A DNA stretch of 64,000 bases from Taenia hydatigena. Lineage: Eukaryota > Platyhelminthes > Cestoda > Cyclophyllidea > Taeniidae. The first letter of the stretch is position 1. Every line of letters starts with the position of its first letter. Positions 47,453-57,870 of this stretch are shown here, piece by piece. The notes beneath the pieces are model-generated. The model saw nothing but the letters and a program-made list of their open reading frames with translations, was not told the DNA's origin and ran no database searches. The translations under genes were made by a program, and so were the position numbers. The DNA lies in contig JADWOT020000298.1 in the NCBI GenBank assembly GCA_036345935.2, positions 994-64,993 of the forward strand, written 5' to 3'.

Positions 47453-47815
47453 GTGAGGCGATTTTGTGGTATCTTTGTCTGCTAATCAATCTGACTAAAG
47501 AGACTAATCTACTTCAGATTCTCCGTGAAAACCGTTTGACTAATTTTAAAATTGCACTTCTCTTTTAATGCCTACCACGGTGCTTCACTAACTGCTTAAA
47601 GTTTTCCTCTCATCCGAAGGCGTGCGGTGAGATGTGGATTGAATCGCCGCTGATTTATTGTGAGGCAATCACATGACAATCGTTTTGTCTTGTTATTAAA
47701 ATGAACAATGTGTGCAGTTTGTTTTTAAATCATCGAGCAAATGTTGTCCAATGAATTTTGTTTGTTTCGATTCAACATAGTATGGATTTTTAACATTTGG
47801 TCGGCTGCCTTAAAG

Positions 47816-47986
47816 ATGAATATATCGTCAGCCCACAGGCACAAACTTGCCTTTATTACAACATTGGGAGAGCGTACATTTATTTACTTGCAATATTTGG
47901 AAAACACTGCAATTCGTTTAAAAAGAAAGGATGATCTCATTTGTAAATACAGGCTCTGCCATGCATTTTCATCCTTGGAACTCTAA
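47816..47986 (+). CDS. Exon candidate, basic/aromatic segment
   Basis: The acceptor GGCTGCCTTAAAG is followed by an ATG and 56 open codons (for example KLAFITTLGERTFIYLQYLE, then RLKRKDDLICKY) ending at TAA. A weak GTAAAT donor lies inside. It could be the last exon of the gene containing 47253-47452. No domain is recognised. Confidence 0.25.
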   Translation: MNISSAHRHKLAFITTLGERTFIYLQYLENTAIRLKRKDDLICKYRLCHAFSSLEL

Positions 47987-48283
47987 TTGCTGAGATGCCG
48001 TTTAGACTTAAAATCTTTGCACTTGGTTGTCGGCTAATTAATCCGCGCATAAAACCGCAAGTTTAGCGGGATACTTACATTTCTCCCGCAAGTCTTCAGT
48101 AGGATTGAATATAGCCCCACTTAGTACCAATAAAATTTGCCAATAATACTGCTACGATTCCATTTATTACTTCTTTTGCCAACAGCGTATCATTGCCCAA
48201 CTTTGAGTGCGCACCCCACGCATTGCTTAAGCTGTCGTAGTAGAGTTGATGACACACCACCACTCAGTTGATCATGAATAAAC

Positions 48284-48820
48284 ATGTGCAGCGCACTTCA
48301 ATTCACTTCAAAGGGATGCGTTGAACTCCCCTGCGATAGTTGCTACTCCCAGTGGTCTCAAACCTTGTGGTTAAGCACTAACAACTTGGAATTGCATTCT
48401 CGTCGGCGTGCCACTCAGTGTGTCACGTGTCCTAGCATAGAAATCGGAAAACACAGATGCTGGCACAAAGCTCCCACAACCTGCGAGAGACTGAGCTTGA
48501 CCTCTATTCCAGCATGTGATAGCACACAGGCATTAGGATCGTTTGCCGAAAATTACGAAGATCTCATGCATTCGCAATTGATTGAGGGATCACACTTTAT
48601 TCAGCATAATCTGGGGTTCGCGTTTCGTCGTACAATGAAGCTAGCTATTTCGCACGAAATACAAGCAAGTCGCACTACCCGTCCACTCAATCCAATCATG
48701 GAACATCTTAAAGCTAGTATTTACGGCGGCAAAATCAACCAACCAAGAGCAAAATTGTTACTGCATTGTCCAAATAGACGGCTGCACTGCAAGATTCTAC
48801 CGGTCCGACTGCTATCTTAA
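48284..48820 (+). CDS. Longest uninterrupted ATG frame in the window, unknown
   Basis: The frame has 178 codons from ATG to TAA. The N-terminal third is Cys-rich with CxxC pairs (CVELPCDSCYSQW, then CVTCPSIEIGKHRCWHK), faintly like a zinc-binding region, but the spacing fits no standard finger. The last part overlaps a sequence related to 44815-44925. In a window this size one frame of this length is not far from chance expectation, and no signal peptide or splice sites support it. Confidence 0.25.
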   Translation: MCSALQFTSKGCVELPCDSCYSQWSQTLWLSTNNLELHSRRRATQCVTCPSIEIGKHRCWHKAPTTCERLSLTSIPACDSTQALGSFAENYEDLMHSQLIEGSHFIQHNLGFAFRRTMKLAISHEIQASRTTRPLNPIMEHLKASIYGGKINQPRAKLLLHCPNRRLHCKILPVRLLS

Positions 48821-48829
48821 TTACCTGGA

Positions 48830-51780
48830 AGGAATCGACAGCCCAGTTGTACTCCGCTGAAGTGTGCTGCAATTCGGTTGATAATTCACCACAATCACAG
48901 CCCGCTGAAATGCTGTACATGCCAAGTTTTCGATCCCTACGTTTTTGCGGATTTCGCACATCGAGGTCCAGCTTGACCCAAGTACCGTTTGTAAGATGTC
49001 ACTTCAAACAGTATAGCCCTACCCCTGTTTGCCGTTCTTCTTGACATTTGAACAAGGGTTTAGCGTGGATGTGGTCAAATACGCTGTTGGGCGCTGTAAG
49101 CGTCATGTTGATAAAATAACCATGGAGAGCTTCTTAAGTAATATTTAATTGTCTATTTACCTTCTTGGCATTGCTTGCAATAACTTGGGTGCCCATGTAG
49201 CCAAGTTCGTCTCAGCATGTTACGTGACCCGCAATCCACCCTTTCCAAGGGCACTCAACTGACTTCCTTCTCTTTTTTTTCAATTCTACAAAGTTCTACG
49301 CTTTTAATTTTAATTTGCCTGCGCATTATGCCACGCACTATATTCGCTGAGCAGTAACGCAGCATTTAAATAATTTACTACTTCCCATCAACATGCACGA
49401 AAGCAGTTTACGCCAGAGTGATGATGTTGACTCGCAATGGTAAATGACCACTCACCTAGGCCGAATGTGCAACTGATTATGCATGTATGCAAATCCAAGG
49501 GAGCACATGCCTTGCGGTAAATTTCCTCCTCATTCATAACTCTCCCACTTTTCCCCACCCAACACACACCTTGCCTTCCTCATAAATCCTAATAATAATA
49601 ATAAAGGCGATGAACGGAAAATGTAGACACTAACAGCAGGGTTTCCGTAAATTTAGCCATTTTTCTATCTTACCATCGCCCATGCACACACTATAATGGT
49701 ATTGTCGAAAACTTATTTTCCCCTCGCTCTAATTGATTCGGATATTCATGGGAATGTGATCTTCTACTATTCGTTAATTTAGGGCTAAAAACGCTCACTA
49801 CTCAACTTGATTCGACGAGGAGTAGTGAAAATAGCAAAATCACTCCCAAAAGCCATCACTGTGCCCATGCAATCGGAGGAGAGTACTCATGCTTAGGCAC
49901 AGTTGTGTGAGGCCAAGTTTTCAAGGCGATGCTACGGTCTTGCAATGGAGAAGCATAATTTTGCTAGAGCAACAGACTGTTACGCCAACAATACGGCGCC
50001 GAAGAGAACATTTTCAGATAAAATTATAAATAAATACATGTGTGCACGCTTCTTCCAAATTAACGTTCTAGATTCATCATGGATCGCGAAATCAAATGGA
50101 ACTTGCCCCACCCTGACAGTCTGACCTTATGAAGTGCTAGATTTTCCAGCCCTGTGCCCATTCCTACTCCTCCATAGAATCGTGTTCACATTTTTTTTGC
50201 AACCAACTCGAAAGCCATGAGACGATCTAATCCAGTGATGTTTGTACGGGGAACGATGCCCACCACAACAACTAATGCGCAGACGTTCAAGAGGTCACTG
50301 GACGCAAGCACAAAGTACTACTTACTCAGTGGTGGTAGACGTGCAGGTTAGGTGCTACTCACTCTTTTGATATTGAGGGATTTCAGTTTTACACACAGCT
50401 AGACAAAATTGCCGCCTACGCTGCCTCTAATTGGCTAAAAATGCTGGAGCTCCTTAGTACTGCCTTCAAAAAGAAGGATCAGGTTTTCGTAGTAGAATCT
50501 CGTACCTATTCTTATGGCGTCACCATCCATTATGCATATCTAAACTCAAATCGACTCATTTTTACTCAGCTTCATGCGCAAGCATCCCGCGATTCGCATG
50601 CATTCTCGGCTAAACATCAGTAGGTTTGCTATAAGCCTTCCAGTTAAAGTAGACATGAATAAATGTTCGCAAAAACGCCTTCACAAATCATCTGCCAAGA
50701 ATCAGTGTGGGTGGCTTAGCATAACCCCTTTTCTAGCATGTGATACCACTGTTTCTTTGACCCAGATCGTTCAAGCATTAAACGCTCACGCTGATATTGC
50801 AGCGAGTCATATGCCTCTACATCTTATTGAGAGATCGCTTCTTCATTTCTTTTATGCAAGCGTTTAAAACGTGGGAGCCATTTTCTCTACCAACGTGTTT
50901 AGTGACTTCCAATTGTTGTTGCGGCAAAATCATTAAAATAATCTATAGGAGGTTAGCGGGCAAACTACTAATATTTAACATCAACAAAACAGTTCCACGA
51001 GCCGTTTCGAGATTTTTGACTAAGCTACAGAACGAATGTGAGAAAAGCATCTGTTTTACTTTTGGCATTGATTAGTGTCCTGCAATTCTTCTAAGGCGTG
51101 AGTTTCGCTGGATTGATTTCTAGATAAATGAAAACAGTAACTGCATCATCACTGGCTAATTTGATTGCTCTCAAGTATACAGTAGGGGATCTCGTTCGAT
51201 CCAACGTCTCTCTTATTCACAACCCTTAAATTGAGCAGAACGATTGGCCTAGAATTGCGCAACAAGTTTTCTTTTCTTACCTTTGATCAGCCACTAAACA
51301 GGAGTATTTGAATTCTTGTTCCGTATGACACAGTGGGACACTGCAGCAAAGTATCCGAGTAACGAATAAAAGGAAACGGTGCTAATTAAGTCGGCACAAG
51401 ATGGATGATGTCGCATTCCATTATTTTTACACGATCTTTTATCCATGGTCTTGTTTGTTTTGTGCCAATTGTTTAAATTTTACCAAGTTCGGTAGGATTC
51501 CTTTGCGTCGACTTTTATATTTGTAGGTAAAGATGGAAGAGATGATGATGCACTGTCTTTACCCAAAAAGAGAGTGTAGTAACGTATCACAACGTGACCA
51601 CCTATAGCATATGCAAGCGAATCGACTGTCTGCAAAGTAGGGAAAAGCTTGGTTAGACGCAGTGAAGGAGCGGCAATCGCAGTTGCGTTACTCCTTCATC
51701 CACAACGACCTCTTAAACAAGAAAAGTATTCTCTCACATGTACAAATGCTTCGGGTGCTGAGGTTTTGAGGCATTTCTAA
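48830..51780. other. Mostly non-coding, with a TAA microsatellite
   Basis: A (TAA)n run lies at 49589-49604. Short plus-strand frames at 50441-50623 and 50574-51075 have no convincing splice sites. No gene is supported upstream of the antigen cluster. Confidence 0.3.
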
Positions 51781-51787
51781 GTTGAGG

Positions 51788-51856
51788 ATGGCTCTTCCAT
51801 TCTACCTTGTTTTGTTGGCTACCTGCGCTTTGACCATAGGGACGCAGAAGACAGTG
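51788..51856 (+). pseudogene. Spare signal-peptide exon of the EG95/45W family
   Basis: An ATG opens MALPFYLVLLATCALTIGTQ, a signal peptide matching the next one at 52603 in start, hydrophobic core and GTAAGA donor. It is 69 bp long, so it leaves in phase 0, whereas the family uses phase 1 (the 52603 copy is 70 bp). Spliced to any FN3 exon here it would be out of frame, so it is probably a one-base-deleted duplicate. No FN3 exon was found between it and 52603. Confidence 0.55.
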
Positions 51857-52602
51857 GTAAGATACCTTCCAAAGTTTTTCTCTGACCAACCTGTAGAAAG
51901 ATGTATTTGGCAAGAGTTGGTGCTTCTGACATGCACTTTGAGCAACGTAATACAAAGAGATGATGCAGGCGTCGCCGCATTGTCATCTATCGGAATGGGA
52001 TTGGAAACAGACACTGGGGCTGAGAATGCAATTACTGAGTGGGAGTCCTCCCGCATTGTTTATAATTAAATGATATTTTTGCCACCTTTACCACATCCGA
52101 TCATTTCGAAATTAAATGCACTCATGCTTGAGAGCACAGCCACCGATAACTTTTATAGCTACCTAAGTCATCATAGCAAATTTGAGCCTTGTGTTTGGAA
52201 AATCTACATTTTGAAAGTGATCTAATCTGCATGTCGGTTTATGTGTCATAAGCCGTCTCGTTGAAATGGATACAAATAGATGGCAGCGTTAACGCAGACA
52301 CAAGTTGCCCGGCACGATGCGAAGAGCATGGGAGGCTTAATTTGGCCTACTTTTTGGAATGTGATGTTGATGCGTTTGTAGTCACAAGCACTGGCTTATT
52401 AGTGGGTGGTAAGAAAGTATGATGACAAATGTGAGCATTGAAGTTTGAATAGCCCACACGCATCAGCGCCTGATAGCTTTACCGTGTAAATGGAGAAACC
52501 GCCCTGCAGGTCAAGATCAGCGTACCTGATAGGCTGATATAAGCGCAGACCATTTCTATAAATATGTTATGAGTTGTGAATGCAAGTAATTTTAGGGCAG
52601 AG

Positions 52603-52672
52603 ATGGCGCTTTACCTCTGGCTTATCGTGTTGGCTGCCTCCTCTTTGACTAAAGAACCCACACAATATCGTG
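52603..52672 (+). CDS. 45W/EG95-like oncosphere antigen, signal-peptide exon
   Basis: ATG opens MALYLWLIVLAASSLTKEPT, a short charged-free N-terminus with a hydrophobic core and small residues near a likely cleavage site, followed by a GTAAGA donor. The 70-bp length gives a phase-1 exit. That joins in frame to the phase-1 FN3 exons downstream, as in the known gene structure of this family (exon 1 signal peptide, FN3 exon or exons, C-terminal exon). The protein would enter the secretory path of the oncosphere. The next in-phase exon is 1.4 kb away. Confidence 0.65.
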
Positions 52673-54110
52673 GTAAGATGCTATTTGACAATTGTCTTTG
52701 ATTGGCACACATAAATGTGCATTTAATAAAAATTAACGTCGATTACGTCGGTGAATTTCGTTTACAGGTCTTCTGCTTTATTTTATGCTGCAGTATGGGT
52801 ATTTCGATTCTATCGCATTTTGGAAATTCTGACCCCACACTCTCCACGTTTTGAAAAGTCGCATTAACCTGCGCTAATGCCCTCTTGCATGCGCTAGGAA
52901 GTTTCGTGCACATAACACCTTCGAAAGTGGGTAGATGCATAGTAGGTATAAAACACGCAATGGATGATTAAAAGTTGCTGGAGATAATCCAATGTTTCTA
53001 GTCAATTGCTGTGACGTCGCCGTCAAATTATGTTGAAACTTCTGGGAATAGTCAGTGACTTTTATTTCCTGCTTTTATTTCTAATTTGCATCCCGCTATT
53101 TTCAAGACACCCTTCAGGTGCAAACATTCAGTACTGCACCTATGTAACAAGACTGTATACGACTTGCGTAATTTGCGATGGCTAGCACATTGCCAATTTG
53201 GGCTTAAGCCGCACAGATTCTCGCAACACTAAGGGAATATAAATGAGGACTCAACACGAGTTGAAGACTGTGTTTCCATAGTCGATGGGACATAGGCTTG
53301 AAAGACCATGCATATGACTTTAATGCCCTATTAGGGTCAGCTCATTCACTTTGTGGTTCTCGTCTCTTCACTGCAGCTGTTGACTTCAGTGCCAAATGAA
53401 CCCACCACTGACACTGAGAGCACCTTTTGAGTTTTGATGCCCATGATGTCTACGAATCTGCGAAGTGACTCTACCTAACCAGAACAGGTGCATGGCTGGC
53501 GCATTTGCACCCCGCACAGTAAATAGCGCACTGTGACACCTACCGAAAATGGGACTTCTATCCATCTTTGTCTACTTCTGACCAAAAGGCGTTGATACAA
53601 AGGAGTGACAATGAAATCTCAACATCAAATGCTTCCTATATTTCAAACCCAAATGCTCTCTAAAAATTTGCACGTGTGGTCTAGTATTTGGGTTTTAGTT
53701 TGCTTGGGATATGCATTTTTAATCATGCCGGTTTCGGCATGAGAGCAACATCTCTGCTTACTATCTCCCGGTTCATCATTAACGCGCACTCTTCAAATGA
53801 ACAATTGGTATAGAGTCTGGCAAGAGGCAACAATTACGAGGTCGAATCGCATGAGACTTTACAAATAAAAGTTGACGTAAATAAGGCGGTCTTGTCAAAC
53901 ACAAGCACTTGCGCAAGCACGTGCAAAGAGAAGTGTTATACTCCTTTTAGAATGATAATATGCATTAACACTTCACTTATTGCGCTTCACTTCTTTAAAG
54001 CATATGCATTCTGACGATCTTTTGGTCACTACTGTTTCTATCAGGACGCTAGTTGTGACAATTCCCCAACTTCATGGTTGATTAAAACGCCTACAATTGC
54101 CTCTTTTTAG

Positions 54111-54420
54111 AATTGATGGTGACGAAAGCAAACGATCCCGATTTCTCACTACTTCAATTGGAGTCACTTGGGTGCTCAAACATATCGCCTAAGTTGGGCC
54201 ACCCACAACCTGGCTAAACTCGACATCAACCGAATCGTTCTAAATGCAATAGCAGATGATTTATCTGGCGACCCATACCTGGTAATCGCCAATTGCTCCG
54301 AAGGAACAGTCACTCTTGGTGGGCTGCAGCCAAACAAACCGTACAAGGTTCGTCTCGAAGCATTCAAAGATCAACTCAGCGTTTGGCTTTACTACAGTAT
54401 AATAACAACACTACGTACAG
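54111..54420 (+). CDS. 45W/EG95-like antigen, first FN3 exon (frame broken)
   Basis: The acceptor CTCTTTTTAG and donor ACAG|GTAAGC bound a 310-bp phase-1 to phase-1 exon. The frame entered from exon 1 reads through MVTKANDPDF and then runs to a stop. The FN3 sequence proper continues in the next frame: HYFNWSHLGAQTYRLSWATH, later TLGGLQPNKPYKVRLEAF, up to the donor. The frame used by the FN3 part has a TGA just after the acceptor, so no simple splice choice rescues it. Either a real one-base lesion or a sequence error lies around 54140-54150. If intact it would be the first of two FN3 domains, as in 45W/TSOL45-type antigens. Confidence 0.65.
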
Positions 54421-55529
54421 GTAAGCCACTGTCTGTGATTATGATCCTAATATTCTTCCATGCCTGGTGGTGGGTCGAGTTTAATGTCCATACTGTCTGC
54501 ATTGTGGTAGGCAAGTGTAGCCGCGTCGATGCGATCATCCATTTTTGTCTATTTCAACAAGAAGACTTATGACAGGCAGATTGCTGTGCAGCGTGGCGAC
54601 TTATGCTTAGCCTTATCTGTGCTACGATGACTGACTTTCCGTGCGAGTGATGCAGGATCCATAGCAAAATACAAAGCGGTACACCCGGATTTCAGTGTTT
54701 GAAAAGTAAACACTACTACGGCAGGCTTTCCGTTAGATCCTTTCCCCGAAACTAATTATAGTCTAATCCAGTCATGCCAAATTTAGTAGCTCTATCACAC
54801 TGTCAGTCGTTGCAAAATGGAACAAAATTGCTTTTGCAAAACTGTAATTATTTGATGAATTTCGGAATGTATTTTCAAATGGTGAAAGGCAGATAATTAG
54901 GATTCTGCTTGACAAATCCTCGAGAGTGCCGAAAGTTAGACCTATCACCACCAAAATTTCTCTCGTTTGAAGGCAATCACGTGTAATTCCGAGTGTCTTA
55001 AACGGAACGTTATGCGCTGTATCTCACCGCATAGCAATAAAGTGGATCGACAAAGAAGGTGACATCGAATGTGCCATGTCTTTAAGTAAAAATCAGTTCC
55101 TCGCATGGTCATTGGTGTTGTCAGAAAACATTTACAACAAGTATGATCATGAGACAGGTACCATTTAAAAGCGCTGCCAAATCATTGATATTCTCTCTAA
55201 ATTTGGGGGAATCTTGTTGTAAACCACATCAAAGTAAGAATTGCGCATTGTTAAATCTGTCCTGTGTCAGATAGGGGTGCATATCTCACACGGCTCATAA
55301 TTTGTCCTCCCATTAAACGATAGCACATTATGCACATGCAACTATAGAAAACATAGCTGGACGTAAGAGGTGCCTTAACTGCAGTCGTGTCAGTTTACTG
55401 GATGCTCCACGTTCTGGACCAAGGAGTGGACACACTTGAGGCAACACAGTTATTTGCATTCCCTTGACTAAATGGTAAAGATGATGTAGCCGGAGCATAT
55501 TTAACTGACAATGTTTTTGCCTTCACTAG
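54421..55529 (+). other. Intron between the two FN3 exons
   Basis: No C-terminal exon is recognised between the two FN3 exons, which supports reading them as one two-domain gene instead of two tandem single-domain genes. Otherwise I see nothing in this stretch. Confidence 0.4.
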
Positions 55530-55850
55530 GAGTGGTGATGACTGAAGCCAACAAAACGGAAGTGACCCTGCTTTTGCGTCACTTTAACTGGAGTCAAGTG
55601 GGACCTCAGACCTATCAATTTAGTTGGGACACCCTGGGCCTGGCCAACCTTCATGCAGACCAAATCAGACTGTATGCAAAGGCGGTTGATCCTTTCAGCC
55701 ACCCCATACATAAAATTAAGGGTTTCTCATTTGGAGCAATCACTCTCAGCATTTCGGATCCTAACAAATCATACGTTATAATTTTTGAGGGATTTAAAGA
55801 AAATACCAGGGCTTTGTACTGCGTCAAAACTGTTCAAACACTACCCGACG
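55530..55850 (+). CDS. 45W/EG95-like antigen, second FN3 exon (intact)
   Basis: This is the best-preserved family exon in the window: 321 bp, acceptor TTTTTGCCTTCACTAG, donor GACG|GTAAGC, phase 1 to phase 1, no stop. The domain reads VTLLLRHFNWSQVGPQTYQF, then SWDTLGLANLHADQIRLYAK, ending near VQTLPDG. It has the Trp of strand B, the hydrophobic strand C pattern and the L-x-x-S/L-x-P-x-x-x-Y turn of FN3 (here LSISDPNKSYVIIF). It has one N-glycosylation sequon (NKT) before the domain and another (NWS) in it. Family members are secreted or surface antigens of the oncosphere and are known targets of host-protective immunity. Confidence 0.75.
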
Positions 55851-56028
55851 GTAAGCTGGTGCCTAAAGCACCTCTCTTCAACTCTTCCTGCATATTATTT
55901 TGGAAGCATACACTCATCTGTCTACCCCATAGCGGTTGTTAATGTTGCTCCCTACTAACCTTAGGAAAAGCATTCTTTACGTGTCGAATGAATTTCAAAA
56001 TAGAGTGTTTGTCAACTAGACAGGGAAG

Positions 56029-56219
56029 ATGGCGCAGGAGGTGAAGAAGGTGGTGGAAGGGAAGAAGGCGCTCCAACCACTAGCGGATCTGGTCTCAATT
56101 CCACAGACACTGCAATTCCCTTTGCTTCCACGGCGGTAGTCCCTGCCTACACTTTTGCGTGGGTTAGTGATTATCACAAACTGATATATCAAGGGCGATA
56201 CCCTCCGCCAACTGGGTAA
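56029..56219 (+). CDS. 45W/EG95-like antigen, C-terminal exon
   Basis: Downstream of the FN3 exons, a frame in phase with the 55850 donor reads a Gly/Glu-rich start (GAGGEEGGGREEG), then PTTSGSGLNSTDTAIPFAST and a moderately hydrophobic AVVPAYTFAWV, stopping at TAA 56217-56219. A Thr/Ser/Gly linker followed by a hydrophobic tail is the layout of the last exon in this family, where it anchors the protein in the membrane. The tail continues beyond the hydrophobic part with polar residues, which is unusual. An alternative acceptor at 56023 gives a frame without the family pattern. Confidence 0.5.
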
Positions 56220-57288
56220 ATCTCTTTTCATTATAGGTTTCCATAGTGCTGGCATTGCGTCGGTCGTCATTTATCTAACAACTGCAATGTGTTTTCTCAT
56301 GGTGGAAAACGGTCGCAACACAATTATACAAATTTGTCCCTACTCAGTTCACTTGAACCTCTTTTATTCGAATTTTCTGACTCATGCAAATGTGCGCGTA
56401 TTCTTTCATTATCTTATAATGATTGCACTCAGTGGGGCAAATTGAATTGACTGCAAGGTAGCAACAGACGGGAGAGGGCAAATTGATCAAAAGTCAGTGC
56501 TTAGATGCTGTACAGAATATGAGTCTCATTCTTGAGCAAATGTCGGTGAGAAATAGCATGACTACTCTCAATTTTCCACAATGTGTGCAATCAGTTAGTT
56601 AACATAAACAAATGAACCTGCACACATCTTAACACAAGGCTGCCCATGCGAATTATGAAGAGGAGTTGGGGATGCATCGATTGCCATTATCTGTTGAATG
56701 CTTCTTTATTTATGCTGGGTAGAGTCAAAGGTTTGAAGAAGTCTTGCTGCCGGCGGCCCTAAAATTCTTCAGATAAAACAAAGGCCCGCACAAAGGTGAA
56801 ACAAAGAAAACACCGTCTCCAGTGCATTTGCAACTCCTTGCACATTTACAGGAATGATTCTTAATAGGTTGGCCCATACATTATCCTGTTCTTGATCAGC
56901 AGACCCACTTTTGGGTGCATGCATAACTCGTATGATGTGCTGATTTGCGACTATAGGAATAGACATATCGAGACATGTTGATTTACCGATGCTGGGTTAC
57001 AAGATTCCGAATGTTTACCCAGATCTGTGTGCTTATCGTCAAAATTATCCACAGCTAAGTCGCAAGATTAGAAAACGGATTTTGAATGATGTTTAGATTG
57101 ACTGCAAAATCGCGTGATTCGAAGGGATAAGTAATTCCTAATTATCAGCTACAATAATGAGTGATTATAACGGTTAGCAACGATTTTTTAATAATCATGA
57201 TTATGTTACGATATACTGCGGATAATTTTTGGAAAAAATAAATGTTGCTCTTGCTCGCTTTTGCATGGATCGTATGCCTACCTCTTAG
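56220..57288. other. Non-coding stretch
   Basis: No gene is supported. Sequence directly before 57289 encodes a chance-like hydrophobic ATG frame (57242) that also serves as a pyrimidine-rich acceptor region. Confidence 0.3.
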
Positions 57289-57500
57289 TTTCTGCAAAAG
57301 AATCACATTGTGCCCAGGCCATTGTACTCTCGCCGTCAAGGCGCAACTTTTTCAATGACGGTGGAATCTATAATAATTGGGCAGAATGCATATCAACAAT
57401 ATATGGCAGGGAGTGGGGCTACTGGCTTGGCGCAGAGATCAGCCCACCAGGCGAGGATACAGTGACCAAGGCACAAATCGACCATATGCTAAAGTACTAG
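57289..57500 (+). CDS. Exon candidate, Trp/Tyr-rich segment, unknown product
   Basis: The acceptor GCCTACCTCTTAG (57288) opens a phase-1 frame of 69 codons with protein-like composition: SRRNFFNDGGIYNNWAECIS, then YGREWGYWLGAEISPPGEDT, ending at TAG. The order S-x-F-x-D-x-x-Y-x-x-W is faintly like one segment of DNase II enzymes, but no catalytic HxK motif is seen, so I do not assign it. Further possible exons follow acceptors at 57624 and 57762. Confidence 0.3.
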
Positions 57501-57762
57501 TTAAACAACCAACTTGTTGCATTTACTCTGTCCCAGCTCTTGCGCTCTGGGCTGCATGCGAGACTTTATTGCCGAATAATCTTTGCCGCCTTGTCTTGAG
57601 TCTGCTTGTATTGTGACTGTTTAGGTTGCGGAAGACGCGACATATTTCACTGATGGAGGAGATCACACCCAAATCCCCATTCATGTCCAACAAGCATGAT
57701 TTGCTCTACCTTAACAAGCATGAATGCAGCAGCGGTGAGGCACTTTCAACTTAAGTGCCCCT

Positions 57763-57870
57763 AGGTAATCTACCAGACAGTCAGTGACACCAGCTACGGC
57801 CCAGAGGTTGACAATCTGGTCCCTTTTGACAATTGCAACCTACCTGACCAAACCCAACCGCCATCGTGAG
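57763..57870 (+). CDS. Possible terminal exon after 57289-57500
   Basis: A CCCTAG acceptor is followed by a frame with VIYQTVSDTSYGPEVDNLVP then FDNCNLPDQTQPPS and a TGA stop. Composition is protein-like, but the chain to 57289 is not fixed. No family is recognised. Confidence 0.22.

Noticed and set aside
56016..56270. Minus-strand open frame over the C-terminal antigen exon
   Set aside because: It is a shadow of the plus-strand exon, which has the family pattern and the right phase.
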